Positions 56,593 through 64,000 of a DNA stretch of 64,000 bases are shown here, piece after piece (the first letter of the stretch is position 1; the number at the start of each line of letters is the position of its first letter). Origin of the DNA: an uncultured Bacteroidales bacterium (GTDB taxonomy: Bacteria; Bacteroidota; Bacteroidia; Bacteroidales; P3); assembly GCA_900317125.1 (NCBI GenBank), contig ONFR01000006.1:1-64000 (forward strand), given 5' to 3'. The notes under the pieces were generated by a model, which was given only the letters and a program-made list of their open reading frames with translations, ran no database searches and had not been told where the DNA came from. Made by a program: the position numbers and the translations under genes.

Positions 56593-57672
56593 ATGCCTGT
56601 TTTTGAAGCCTCATCAATACAATCCGTTGTCCTGCACCGTGTGGGCAACAAGGCCACGGAGGAGGGCTATGTGCTCTCAACCGAGCCGTTGCACCTGACA
56701 GAACAACTGCAGGATGTGCTTGTGCGCTATTTCCTTGGTCCCTTCAAAGTGGAGGAGTACTACCGCTTGTACAGTGACGATGGGGTGGAGATGAACCCAC
56801 TCTATCGTCATTGCGCCGATATCTTTTCCGACCCGGAGTGCTTGATGGAGTCGTCGTGCGACATCGCGCGGCTGCTCTACGATGCTTCAACCCACGCCAA
56901 CATTAAGGGCGGCGAGCTGTTTGTGGTCTATTTTTCAGGTTGCATGTTCAATGGCAAGACCATGGATGCCATCGGCCTGTTCAAGTCGGAGAGCAAGGAG
57001 TCGTTTCTGAAGGTGCTGCATGGCGACGAGGAATGGAGCCGTGCCGAATCCGATGCCAGTGCCACCGCCCGCTACGAGTTGGAGGTGCAGCAAGGCATCA
57101 ATCCAGCCAAGCTGGACAAGGGTGCCATCATATTCAATACCGAGGCGGAAAAAGGCTATGTTGTGAGCGTGGTAGATGCGACCAACCGCACCGTCGACGC
57201 CCTCTATTGGAAGGATGCGTTCCTCTCCGTCCGCCAGCGCGAGGATGAGTACTACAATACCCACACCGAGATGCAGGCCTACAAGAAGTTTGTCACCGAC
57301 GAGCTGCCGCAGCAGTTTGAGGGGGTGAGCAAAGCCGACCAGGCAGATATGCTGAACCGCTGCAGCAATTATTTCAAGCAGAATGATAATTTCGATTTGC
57401 AGACATTTACGCAGGAGGTGATTGCCCAGCCCGAGGTAATAGACAGTTTCAAGGAATACCGTGAGCAGTATCAGCAGGAGTATGATGTGCAGATGCCCGA
57501 GAGCTATGACATCAGCGAGAGCGCTGTGAAGAAACAGGCGAGGGCGTACAAAAGTGTCATCAAACTGGACAAGAACTTCCATATCTATGTCCACGGCAAC
57601 CGCGAGCTGATAGAGCAGGGCGAGGACGAGAAGGGGAAGTATTATAAGGTCTATTTCAAGGAGGAGTCGTAG
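56593..57672 (+). CDS. Nucleoid-associated protein (NdpA/YejK family)
   Basis: A 359-residue cytoplasmic protein of the 37-kDa nucleoid-associated family (PF04245). Recognised by the start VVLHRVGNK, the central KGGELFVVYFSGCMFNGKTMDAIGLFKSE, the GAIIFNTEAEKGYVVSVVDATNR strand pair, and the closing FHIYVHGNRELIEQGEDEKGKYYKVYF. E. coli YejK binds DNA and interacts with topoisomerase IV and gyrase. Length is normal (about 335-360). It follows the lipoprotein gene with 12 bp between but is unlikely to be functionally linked. Confidence 0.9.
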   Translation: MPVFEASSIQSVVLHRVGNKATEEGYVLSTEPLHLTEQLQDVLVRYFLGPFKVEEYYRLYSDDGVEMNPLYRHCADIFSDPECLMESSCDIARLLYDASTHANIKGGELFVVYFSGCMFNGKTMDAIGLFKSESKESFLKVLHGDEEWSRAESDASATARYELEVQQGINPAKLDKGAIIFNTEAEKGYVVSVVDATNRTVDALYWKDAFLSVRQREDEYYNTHTEMQAYKKFVTDELPQQFEGVSKADQADMLNRCSNYFKQNDNFDLQTFTQEVIAQPEVIDSFKEYREQYQQEYDVQMPESYDISESAVKKQARAYKSVIKLDKNFHIYVHGNRELIEQGEDEKGKYYKVYFKEES

Positions 57673-57696
57673 CCGAAGCCGTTCCCCCTTTACTAA

Positions 57697-58467
57697 TTAT
57701 ATAATATGTAGCTCGCGCAGGGCGTTGGCTATGCCTTCGTCGTCGACGCTGGTGGTGACGTAATCGGCGTGTGCTTTGACGTTGTCGTCGGCGTTGTCCA
57801 TGGCCACACCAATGCCGCAGAAGTCGAGCATCTCGATGTCGTTGCCCCCGTCGCCAAAGCCGATGCATTCGTTGCGGTCGATGCCATAATGGTGCAGGAT
57901 GCTGTCTATTCCCGTGGCTTTGCTGTTGTCGGCGTTGACAAGGTCGCTGAACTGAGGATGCCATCGTGGCAGGCGGCAGTGGGGCAGCATTTGCAGTACA
58001 TCATTGTCGCGCTCGGCAGGCATGATGGCGATGACCTGGAAGGTCTCGTGCCCCATCATCTGCCTGGTGGGCAGCAAAGGCGGCATCTGGAACTCAAGCT
58101 GGTTGCGGATGGCGTTGGCAACAGGGTCGGAGTGGGTGTTGACGAACATCTCATGCTCGGTGAATATCATGGTGCATAGGTTCTCCTGCTCGGCGTACTG
58201 GAGCCAACGGTCGGTCTCCTGCTGCGGGATGGGATTGCGCAGCAGCACTTGATTTCCTACAAAACAGTAGCCACCGTTCATGGTGACATAGCCGTCGAAC
58301 CCAACGGGCATAGGCGGGATGAGCACTTTGGGTCTACCGGAGGAGATGAATGTGTGTATGCCTTGGCGGTGGAGCTCCTCGAAGGCCTGAATGGTGCCAG
58401 GCGAGACAAGGTGGGTTTTGAAGCTGAGGAGGGTGCCGTCGATGTCGAAAAATGCGGCTTTAATCAT
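57697..58467 (-). CDS. Cof-type HAD-IIB family hydrolase
   Basis: A 256-residue HAD phosphatase. Motif I FFDIDGTLLS (nucleophile Asp), motif II ISSGRP, a C2 cap in the middle, Lys of motif III in NSKATGIDSIL, and motif IV FGDGGNDIEMLDFCGIGVAMDNA. Cof-type enzymes act on sugar phosphates, pyridoxal phosphate or FMN; the substrate cannot be told here. Transcribed with the purine nucleoside phosphorylase gene, 72 bp downstream of it. Confidence 0.94.
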   Translation of the reverse strand: MIKAAFFDIDGTLLSFKTHLVSPGTIQAFEELHRQGIHTFISSGRPKVLIPPMPVGFDGYVTMNGGYCFVGNQVLLRNPIPQQETDRWLQYAEQENLCTMIFTEHEMFVNTHSDPVANAIRNQLEFQMPPLLPTRQMMGHETFQVIAIMPAERDNDVLQMLPHCRLPRWHPQFSDLVNADNSKATGIDSILHHYGIDRNECIGFGDGGNDIEMLDFCGIGVAMDNADDNVKAHADYVTTSVDDEGIANALRELHII

Positions 58468-58539
58468 TGTGTAGTTCGGGGTGGGTTGTTGATTTGTGGA
58501 AGTGATGAGGGGTGTTGGACAGATGACAGTGGGATAGGG

Positions 58540-59385
58540 TTATTCGGATTGCGGTAGGGGTTGGATGTCGAGCTGGGAGATAATGGCGCAGAGGAGGTCG
58601 GTCATCTTATCGGCGGCACGGTTGGCTTGAAGCACTACGTCGTCGCCGTCGTTGAGGCAGTGGTCGCCAAGGTCGGCGCTTTGGTTGGTGATGACACTGA
58701 TGCCGAATATCTCCATGCCGCTATGACGGGCCACGATGACTTCGGGTACGGTGGACATGCCTGTGGCATCGGCACCGAGGATATGGTACATGCGGTATTC
58801 GGCCGGAGTCTCGTAGGTGGGGCCTGTTCCGGCGGCATATACTCCCAGCCTCAGCTTTTCGCCTTTGAGGGCGGCTTGTGCCAAGGCGATGTCGCGGAGG
58901 CGCCGGCTGTAGACGGTGGTCATGTCGGGGAAGCGGGGACCGAATTCCTCCATGTTGGGACCGACGAGGGGGTTGGGCATGAAGTTGATGTGGTCGGTGA
59001 TAATCATCAGGTCGCCCACACGGTATTCGGGATTGACCGCTCCGGCGGCATTGCTGACAAAAAGGTATTTCACGCCCAGCCGCGCCATGACGCGCACAGG
59101 GAAAGTGACCTGCTGCATGGTGTAGCCTTCGTAATAGTGGAAACGGCCTTGCATGGCCATGACCCGTTTGCCGCCGAGGGTGCCGATGATGAGGTTACCC
59201 TTGTGCCCGGTGGCAGTGGGTTGCTGGAAGTGGGGGATGCGACTGTAGGGGATGGTGACGGAGTCGTCGATATGGTTGGCCAAAGGACCGAGTCCGCTGC
59301 CAAGGATAATGGCTATCCTGGGTACTTGCCCGTTGCAGAATGTGCTGATATATCCTGCGCTTTCGTCTATTTGTTGTATGTTCAT
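58540..59385 (-). CDS. punA: Purine nucleoside phosphorylase (trimeric PNP type)
   Basis: A 281-residue enzyme of the trimeric PNP family. Phosphate site in AIILGSGLGPLAN, then MQGRFHYYEGYTMQQVTFPVRVM, FVSNAAGAVNPEYRVGDLMIITDHINF, the catalytic region MSTVPEVIVARHSGMEIFGISVITNQSA. It splits purine nucleosides with phosphate to base and ribose 1-phosphate. Length is typical of this class (270-290). Sits between HAD hydrolase and bifunctional nuclease genes and close to rdgB, a purine-related group. Confidence 0.94.
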   Translation of the reverse strand: MNIQQIDESAGYISTFCNGQVPRIAIILGSGLGPLANHIDDSVTIPYSRIPHFQQPTATGHKGNLIIGTLGGKRVMAMQGRFHYYEGYTMQQVTFPVRVMARLGVKYLFVSNAAGAVNPEYRVGDLMIITDHINFMPNPLVGPNMEEFGPRFPDMTTVYSRRLRDIALAQAALKGEKLRLGVYAAGTGPTYETPAEYRMYHILGADATGMSTVPEVIVARHSGMEIFGISVITNQSADLGDHCLNDGDDVVLQANRAADKMTDLLCAIISQLDIQPLPQSE

Positions 59386-59433
59386 ATCGCGGTAGGTGGG
59401 TAAGAATGACTTGGGGGTGGGTAACAGACCCTA

Positions 59434-60009
59434 TTATTTCGGGTCGTTGCCTTTCATGCGGTTGATTCTCTTCATGATTTCGGCGGCCTGTTCGTAGTCC
59501 TCGTTTTCCTCGCATTGGCGCAGGAGGGTTTCGAGCTGGTCGAGGGTCTCGTCGGGATTGGGTAGCTGAGCCTTGTTTCGGGGCAGGTTGTCTTCGAGGG
59601 CACCCGGCTCCATGGATGTTTCGTCCAGCACGTTTTGTGCCATCATGATGGGGCATCCCTGCATCAGAGCAAGAACGATGGCATCGCTTGTGCGGCTGTC
59701 GATACGTTTCTCGGTGAATCCGTCGCTGATATAGAGTGTTGAGTAGAAGATGCCCTCGTCGAAGCGGTCGATGGTGACCTGCTTTAGTATGAGCATGTAT
59801 TGCTCCATGATGTTGTTGATTAGCTGGTGGGTGAGGGGACGGCGTGCCTGGCGTTGCTCGATGGCCATGACGATGGCCTGGGCTTCGGGTTCGCCGATGA
59901 TGACGGGCACCTGTTTGCCTGTGTCAGGCGCATCAAGCACCAGCACATAGGCATCGCTCATCGACATGGTTTGCGAAATCTGCAAAGGGTATACCTGCGT
60001 GTAGCTCAT
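59434..60009 (-). CDS. Bifunctional nuclease family protein (DUF151)
   Basis: A 191-residue cytoplasmic protein. The DUF151/BFN domain fills residues 1-130: LQISQTMSMSDAYVLVLD, then VPVIIGEPEAQAIVMAIE, RPLTHQLINNIMEQ and IDSRTSDAIVLALMQGCPI. Bifunctional nucleases were described in plants and some are active on RNA and DNA, but many bacterial ones are untested. The C-terminal tail carries a UVR-like helix (ETLLRQCEENEDYEQAAEIMKRINRMKG), as often in Bacteroidota. It ends before the PNP gene and begins 10 bp after rdgB. Confidence 0.92.
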   Translation of the reverse strand: MSYTQVYPLQISQTMSMSDAYVLVLDAPDTGKQVPVIIGEPEAQAIVMAIEQRQARRPLTHQLINNIMEQYMLILKQVTIDRFDEGIFYSTLYISDGFTEKRIDSRTSDAIVLALMQGCPIMMAQNVLDETSMEPGALEDNLPRNKAQLPNPDETLDQLETLLRQCEENEDYEQAAEIMKRINRMKGNDPK

Positions 60010-60019
60010 GGTGCTGAGG

Positions 60020-60598
60020 TTAGTTTGCTGTGAGGTACTTCACCAATTCGGCTACTGCCAGGCCGCGGTGGCTTATCTGGTTCTTCACGTCGAGGGGCAT
60101 CTCGGCAAAGCTCACTGCAAAGCGGTCGGGCATGAACACGGGGTCGTAGCCGAAGCCTTCCTGCCCGTAGCGTTCGGTAAGGATACAGCCGTTCACCTTG
60201 CCTTCGAAGTAGCGGGGGGTGCCGCCTTCGATAAGGCATATCACCGTGCGGAAGGCTGCTTTGCGGTTGGTGTTGCCGTCGAGGGCATGGAGTAGTTTGT
60301 CGATATTGTCGTCGAACGAGCAGTGCTCACCGGCGTAGCGGGCGCTGTAGACTCCGGGAGCGCCTCCGAGGGCATCCACTTCAAGACCCGTGTCGTCGGC
60401 AAAACAGTCCTTGCCGGCGCGTTCCCAAACCCATTGTGCTTTCTGCAAGGCGTTGCCTTGAAGGGTCTCGGCGGTCTCGGGGATTTCTCCTTCAAGCCCG
60501 GCTTCTGCAAGGCTGATGACTTTCACGCTGCCTTGCAGAAGTCGGCTCACTTCTTCTAACTTGTGCTTGTTGTTGGTGGCAAAAATAAGTTCTCTCAT
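60020..60598 (-). CDS. rdgB: Non-canonical purine NTP diphosphatase (RdgB/HAM1)
   Basis: A 192-residue HAM1-family enzyme that hydrolyses dITP, XTP and related nucleotides, keeping them out of DNA. The start at 60598 gives the family N-terminus RELIFATNNKHKLEEVSRLL; other blocks are FADDTGLEVDALGGAPGVYSARYAG, QEGFGYDPVF and NQISHRGLAVAELVKYL. Two in-frame residues upstream give no better start. First of the minus-strand run rdgB-BFN-PNP-HAD. Confidence 0.95.
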   Translation of the reverse strand: MRELIFATNNKHKLEEVSRLLQGSVKVISLAEAGLEGEIPETAETLQGNALQKAQWVWERAGKDCFADDTGLEVDALGGAPGVYSARYAGEHCSFDDNIDKLLHALDGNTNRKAAFRTVICLIEGGTPRYFEGKVNGCILTERYGQEGFGYDPVFMPDRFAVSFAEMPLDVKNQISHRGLAVAELVKYLTAN

Positions 60599-60678
60599 AG
60601 TTTGTTTGTCAAGGATTGGCATGCCGGCCATGTGCGGCAGAGACTGCCAACCTTTTCAAGTGTAGTACAGTATGTGGG

Positions 60679-63528
60679 TTATCTAATCAGAGTAATAGTG
60701 CCTTTTACACGGTATTCTTGTATACTGCCCTGACGGGTGTAGGTGATGACGTAGGGGTATGCACCCTGCGGGCATGGAGTGCCGTTGTGGGTACCGTCCC
60801 ATTTGAAATTAATATCGTCCGATGTGAATACCAGCGCGCCTCGGCGGTTGAAGATGGCGATATGGAATTTCTCCATATTGCTCTTGCTGATAATGCTGAA
60901 GACGTTGTTGGTGGCCTTGTTCGGGGTGAAGATATTGGGGCGGAAGAATCCGAAGGTGTCGATGACGATAGTCCATGTGGAGTCGACAAAGCATCCAAGC
61001 TCGTTGAAGCTGCGCAAGGTGACTGTGTTGCAGTTGGTGGCGTAAATGTCGAAGTGATGGGTCACATTCTTGCCAGTCGACACGGCGCCGTCGCCGAATA
61101 ACCATTGAGAGTGGTCGGAATATTGCGAGTTGTCGGTGAAATTAACCACAGGCGTCTCGGTGTCGATGTATTGCGGCGAGTATTCAAAATTGAGGATAGG
61201 CAGAGGAACTTCCTTCACCAGTATTTCGATGGCGGCGATGTCGCAGCTGTCGGAAGCATAGCCCACGAGGAAATAGCGGGTGTCCTCAGAGGGTGAAACC
61301 GTAATGGTCTGGTTGTGCTTCTGCTCTTCAAGGTTGGGGTCGGGGGGGTAGCTGCTCCATTCGTACCACATGGCCCCTTCGCCTCTCAGCGTGACGCTGT
61401 CGCCGGGACAGTGTTTGGCACTCTTGGGTGTGGGGATAATCTTGGTGGAGAGTAGTGAAAGGGTTACGCTGTCCCATGCCACACAGCCGGCTATAGCTGT
61501 GATTTTCAAGTAGTAAGTGGTGCGAGGCTGGGTGGGACGCACATACAGCACGTCGCCGCGGCAGATGGGCTCTTCCCCGGCCTGGTCTTTGTGTCTGTAC
61601 CAAGCGAAAGAGATGCCTCTCATGTTGGTAGACACTTTTACGTGCGACTCGTGACCGTTGCAAATGATGGTATCCTCGGAATAAGACACTTCTGGGTCGT
61701 GGAAGAAGTATATGGTATCGATCAGGGTGTCGTAGCATTGTGCATCACCCTTGGTGATGAGCATGAAAGGATTCTCGAATTCGGTGAAGTCGCGTGTCAC
61801 AGAGGTAGTGGCGGACATTCCCGAAACCTCACTGCTGATGGTAGTGTCGGCAAACACCCATCTGCGTTCAACAATAATGCCTTCGGTTATGTCGGTGAGA
61901 GTGGTTGTCTCCCCCTCGCAGATGGTGCGCTTGGTGATCTGAACTCTTGTGGTTGGCGGAGTGTGGACTTGGGCAACATATACATTTGTCGTGCTGCACG
62001 CACTGTCCTCCAGATACATGGTAAGCGTCACAGCGTGGAAGCCGGCATGGGTAGTGCGGTAGTAGGCGGTGTCGCCGTACATCACCGTGTCGACGGGCGT
62101 GAGGGGGTCGCTGCCCTGGTGGACCTCCCAACGGGTCAGGCTGTGGTCAATCACAGGGGCATTGGCGCCCTTGTAAGGAACCCTGCCACGGGCAACCATT
62201 GTCAATACCGAAGTGTCAAGACATTCTTCGGTGATAACTGCGTTGATGATGGGTTTGATATTGCTGACCTGTGCATATAGTGTCGAGTGGAAAGGCTTTT
62301 CAGGGTCCATTGCCGACGTCATGACGCATTTATATGTGGTGGTTCCAACGGTGTCGCCCTCATGTACGTCGCGCTGAGGGTCGTCCAAGCTGGTGATGAA
62401 ATGGTCGGTTCTCACTAACAAATTGCTGTCGTAGTTCTGCAGCGATCTGAAATTTAGCGTACTCATGATTTCCGAATTGGATGTCGGTCCATCGTATCCA
62501 GTGGAGGAGACGTACCAATCGTAGGTAAGCAGACCTGCAGGAGCATGCAGTGTGTCAATAGCGTCGGAAACACCGACGGGACACCCCGAAGAGGTAATCT
62601 GCATCTTCTGGCAGGAACCGGCAATGTATGCATAGATGGGATCCACGTTGTAAATGCAGTCGCTCGTATACATTTCAATACGGACGGAGTCGTAGAGGAA
62701 GTCAATCAAACTGATGGCCACACGTGTCCACGGTTTGTAGCAGTAGCAGCAACTTGTGGCTGCCGCCGAGGCTGGGGTTCCATTGAAACCTTCAACCCAA
62801 GGTGCGGGAAGTCCTCCTTGGACATGGGGGGCGGCAACATTAAACCAAAGGCTGTCGTTGATGGGAGCGTTTTCCCATTGTTCGCCGTTCTTCTTGCACA
62901 CCCTGATGAGGAATTCTCCTGCTTGCCAGGGATCGTGGTCGTAACGGCATGCCACAATGGCATAGTCGATAAAAAGCAAGGCGTTGAAGGGTGTCACTAG
63001 CATGGTGTAGAAGAGCGCCTCGGCACCCTTGTCGTTGCCGTTGGAGTTGATGTTCGATTGGCATATGCCGGTTGCACGCATGTCACCCAGGCGGATACTT
63101 GAGGCATGGCCTTCAGGGATACGCTGCATGCCTTGTCCTGTCGTGTTGTTGATAGTAAACAGGTCCAAACCGGCGTCGGCTGATGAATAGATGCGGAAAC
63201 GCTGGTCATGGGCATCGAAAAGGGAACAGTGGTTGCAGGCGCAACGGTTGTCGTCGTAGCCCGAATTATAAGCCGCCGAGGTGATATTGGTGTGCCCGAC
63301 AATAGGGGGCTTTGATGGCCTGCTGCAGGTACTCAACACATTGTATCCAGTGCTTCCACCTGATTGGTTCTCTACCCGGTCGCCGACGCGTGCCGACCAT
63401 TTCCCCTTGTCAGCCGGCATTGAAGTGAAAGAAGTCGGGTTATGCAATTGGGGGCAGTGGTTTTGTGCCCATGCTCCCATGCTTGCCATCAGCATTGTTA
63501 ATAAGAAAAATGATACCAAATGTTTCAT
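60679..63528 (-). CDS. Large type IX secreted PKD protein (type B C-terminal domain)
   Basis: A 949-residue exported protein with signal peptide (MLMASMGAWAQ cleavage near residue 21). A Cys-rich, glycine-rich N-terminal half (CNHCSLFDAHDQRF and later a SCCYCYKPWTRV strand) resembles lectin-like surface proteins; several Ig/PKD-like domains follow (for example the GDGAVSTGKNVTHHFDIYA PKD strand near residue 840). The C-terminal 90 residues are a type B sorting domain: RPNIFTPNKATNNVFSIISK, IAIFNRRGALVFTSDDI, and GTPCPQGAYPYVITYTRQG. It is secreted through the type IX system and probably attached to the surface, maybe in adhesion or gliding. Confidence 0.87.
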   Translation of the reverse strand: MKHLVSFFLLTMLMASMGAWAQNHCPQLHNPTSFTSMPADKGKWSARVGDRVENQSGGSTGYNVLSTCSRPSKPPIVGHTNITSAAYNSGYDDNRCACNHCSLFDAHDQRFRIYSSADAGLDLFTINNTTGQGMQRIPEGHASSIRLGDMRATGICQSNINSNGNDKGAEALFYTMLVTPFNALLFIDYAIVACRYDHDPWQAGEFLIRVCKKNGEQWENAPINDSLWFNVAAPHVQGGLPAPWVEGFNGTPASAAATSCCYCYKPWTRVAISLIDFLYDSVRIEMYTSDCIYNVDPIYAYIAGSCQKMQITSSGCPVGVSDAIDTLHAPAGLLTYDWYVSSTGYDGPTSNSEIMSTLNFRSLQNYDSNLLVRTDHFITSLDDPQRDVHEGDTVGTTTYKCVMTSAMDPEKPFHSTLYAQVSNIKPIINAVITEECLDTSVLTMVARGRVPYKGANAPVIDHSLTRWEVHQGSDPLTPVDTVMYGDTAYYRTTHAGFHAVTLTMYLEDSACSTTNVYVAQVHTPPTTRVQITKRTICEGETTTLTDITEGIIVERRWVFADTTISSEVSGMSATTSVTRDFTEFENPFMLITKGDAQCYDTLIDTIYFFHDPEVSYSEDTIICNGHESHVKVSTNMRGISFAWYRHKDQAGEEPICRGDVLYVRPTQPRTTYYLKITAIAGCVAWDSVTLSLLSTKIIPTPKSAKHCPGDSVTLRGEGAMWYEWSSYPPDPNLEEQKHNQTITVSPSEDTRYFLVGYASDSCDIAAIEILVKEVPLPILNFEYSPQYIDTETPVVNFTDNSQYSDHSQWLFGDGAVSTGKNVTHHFDIYATNCNTVTLRSFNELGCFVDSTWTIVIDTFGFFRPNIFTPNKATNNVFSIISKSNMEKFHIAIFNRRGALVFTSDDINFKWDGTHNGTPCPQGAYPYVITYTRQGSIQEYRVKGTITLIR

Positions 63529-63713
63529 GATACTGTACTATTATCGTTCTACAAAAAATAAAATTATACCTTAATCGCTTATATGACACACAGCATTCAT
63601 TTTGCTGCAATTATTTAACATTATTTATGAATATTCTTTGTCTCTACCGTTCTGTTATGATGGGTTATTGTGTTGTAATTTCTCTGTAAGTGTCGTATTA
63701 TCTATTCGTTATC
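63529..63713. other. AT-rich spacer between minus-strand genes
   Basis: No gene or strong hairpin. A possible plus-strand box (TATTCTTTG at about 63632-63640) has nothing to drive. Confidence 0.4.
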
Positions 63714-64000
63714 CTAGAGTCTTCTCCCCAGCTCGGGCAGTATTCCTGCCTTCCAATCTGTATAATCCCCCTCCACAATGTGCTTCCGTGCTGTCCTCAC
63801 CAGCCACATGTAGAAAGCCAGGTTGTGGATGGAGCATATCTGCAGGCCGAGAATCTCTTCCGAGCGTATCAGATGGTGCAGATAGGCTAGGGTGTAGCTT
63901 CGGTCGCACAAGGCTGTGCTCTCGGGGTCGATGGGCTCGAAGCAGCTCTCCCACTTCTTGTTCTTGATATTGATGGTGCCGTGGGCAGTAAACAACAGGC
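63714..64000 (-). CDS. tgt: tRNA-guanine transglycosylase, C-terminal part (cut by window end)
   Basis: The visible 95 codons run off the right edge and end at 63714. They match the C-terminus of bacterial Tgt: LLFTAHGTINIKNKKW, then SYTLAYLHHLI-SEEILGLQ and ICSIHNLAFYMWLV-TARKHI. The zinc ligands of Tgt (Cys-x-Cys-x2-Cys ... His) should include the C in LCDRSYT, the C of QICSIHN region and the His following it. Tgt exchanges guanine for a queuine precursor (preQ1) in the anticodon of certain tRNAs. The catalytic Asp residues lie outside the window. Confidence 0.9.
   Translation of the reverse strand, partial: LLFTAHGTINIKNKKWESCFEPIDPESTALCDRSYTLAYLHHLIRSEEILGLQICSIHNLAFYMWLVRTARKHIVEGDYTDWKAGILPELGRRL

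Noticed and set aside
1-64000. tRNA or rRNA genes
   Set aside because: No cloverleaf-like stretch or conserved rRNA segment noticed by eye on either strand; a covariance search would be needed to exclude one completely.

Overview
The window looks like chromosome of an uncultured or gut-type member of the Bacteroidales (phylum Bacteroidota). Signs are promoters of the Bacteroidota type (TTTG, about 19 bp, TAnnTTTG), general absence of Shine-Dalgarno sequences, type IX secretion type B C-terminal domains, a GWxTD protein, DUF4919 and thioredoxin/DUF4369 lipoproteins, and a Na+-pumping methylmalonyl-CoA decarboxylase operon. Presence of hydE implies an [FeFe]-hydrogenase and a strictly fermentative, anaerobic life. 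I cannot name a genus from this sequence alone.

Layout. 0.1-5.7 kb: exported thioredoxin-like protein, M3 peptidase, DUF4919 protein, PspC protein. 6-21.3 kb: a patchwork rich in small redox and detoxification genes (four flavodoxin or FMN-reductase genes, a dienelactone-type hydrolase, an aldo/keto reductase, a carboxymuconolactone decarboxylase), an AraC regulator and an acyl-ACP thioesterase. Several of these genes are broken, and the stretch 17.3-20.7 kb is bracketed by a duplicated 146-bp promoter/leader and, inside it, a 49-bp direct repeat around a small cassette. A membrane-anchored agmatine/peptidylarginine-deiminase-like gene with an unusually strong ribosome binding site sits just before. 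21.5-27 kb: the mce-mmdA-(Cys-rich lipoprotein)-oadG-mmdC-oadB operon, which converts succinate-derived methylmalonyl-CoA to propionyl-CoA while exporting Na+. 27.5-30 kb: a BspA-like surface lipoprotein with a small companion.

30.4-38 kb is the most unusual part. A type IX secreted surface protein overlaps by 4 bp a CARF plus PD-(D/E)xK nuclease of the Card1/DUF1887 type, with no CRISPR array or type III effector genes in the window. Close by, on the other strand, is an AT-rich two-gene unit: a 4-TM small protein followed 3 nt later by a membrane-anchored NACHT (STAND) NTPase whose C-terminal half is TPR-like repeats of exactly 46 residues, several nearly identical at DNA level. I read this as a small candidate defence neighbourhood.

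38.3-41.2 kb: a HYC_CC_PP-like protein, TonB-dependent receptor and HMA-domain protein, probably for copper or another heavy metal, then hydE. 42.4-53.5 kb (minus strand): envelope and translation genes (sulfatase-type membrane protein, OmpH-like protein, gltX, GT2, LpxL-type acyltransferase, GWxTD protein, alaS, groES). 53.6-64 kb: a GH29 fucosidase, a lipoprotein, a nucleoid-associated protein, a HAD/PNP/BFN/RdgB nucleotide-related group, a large type IX secreted PKD protein, and the 3' part of tgt cut by the window edge. No tRNA, rRNA, CRISPR array or complete transposase gene was found.
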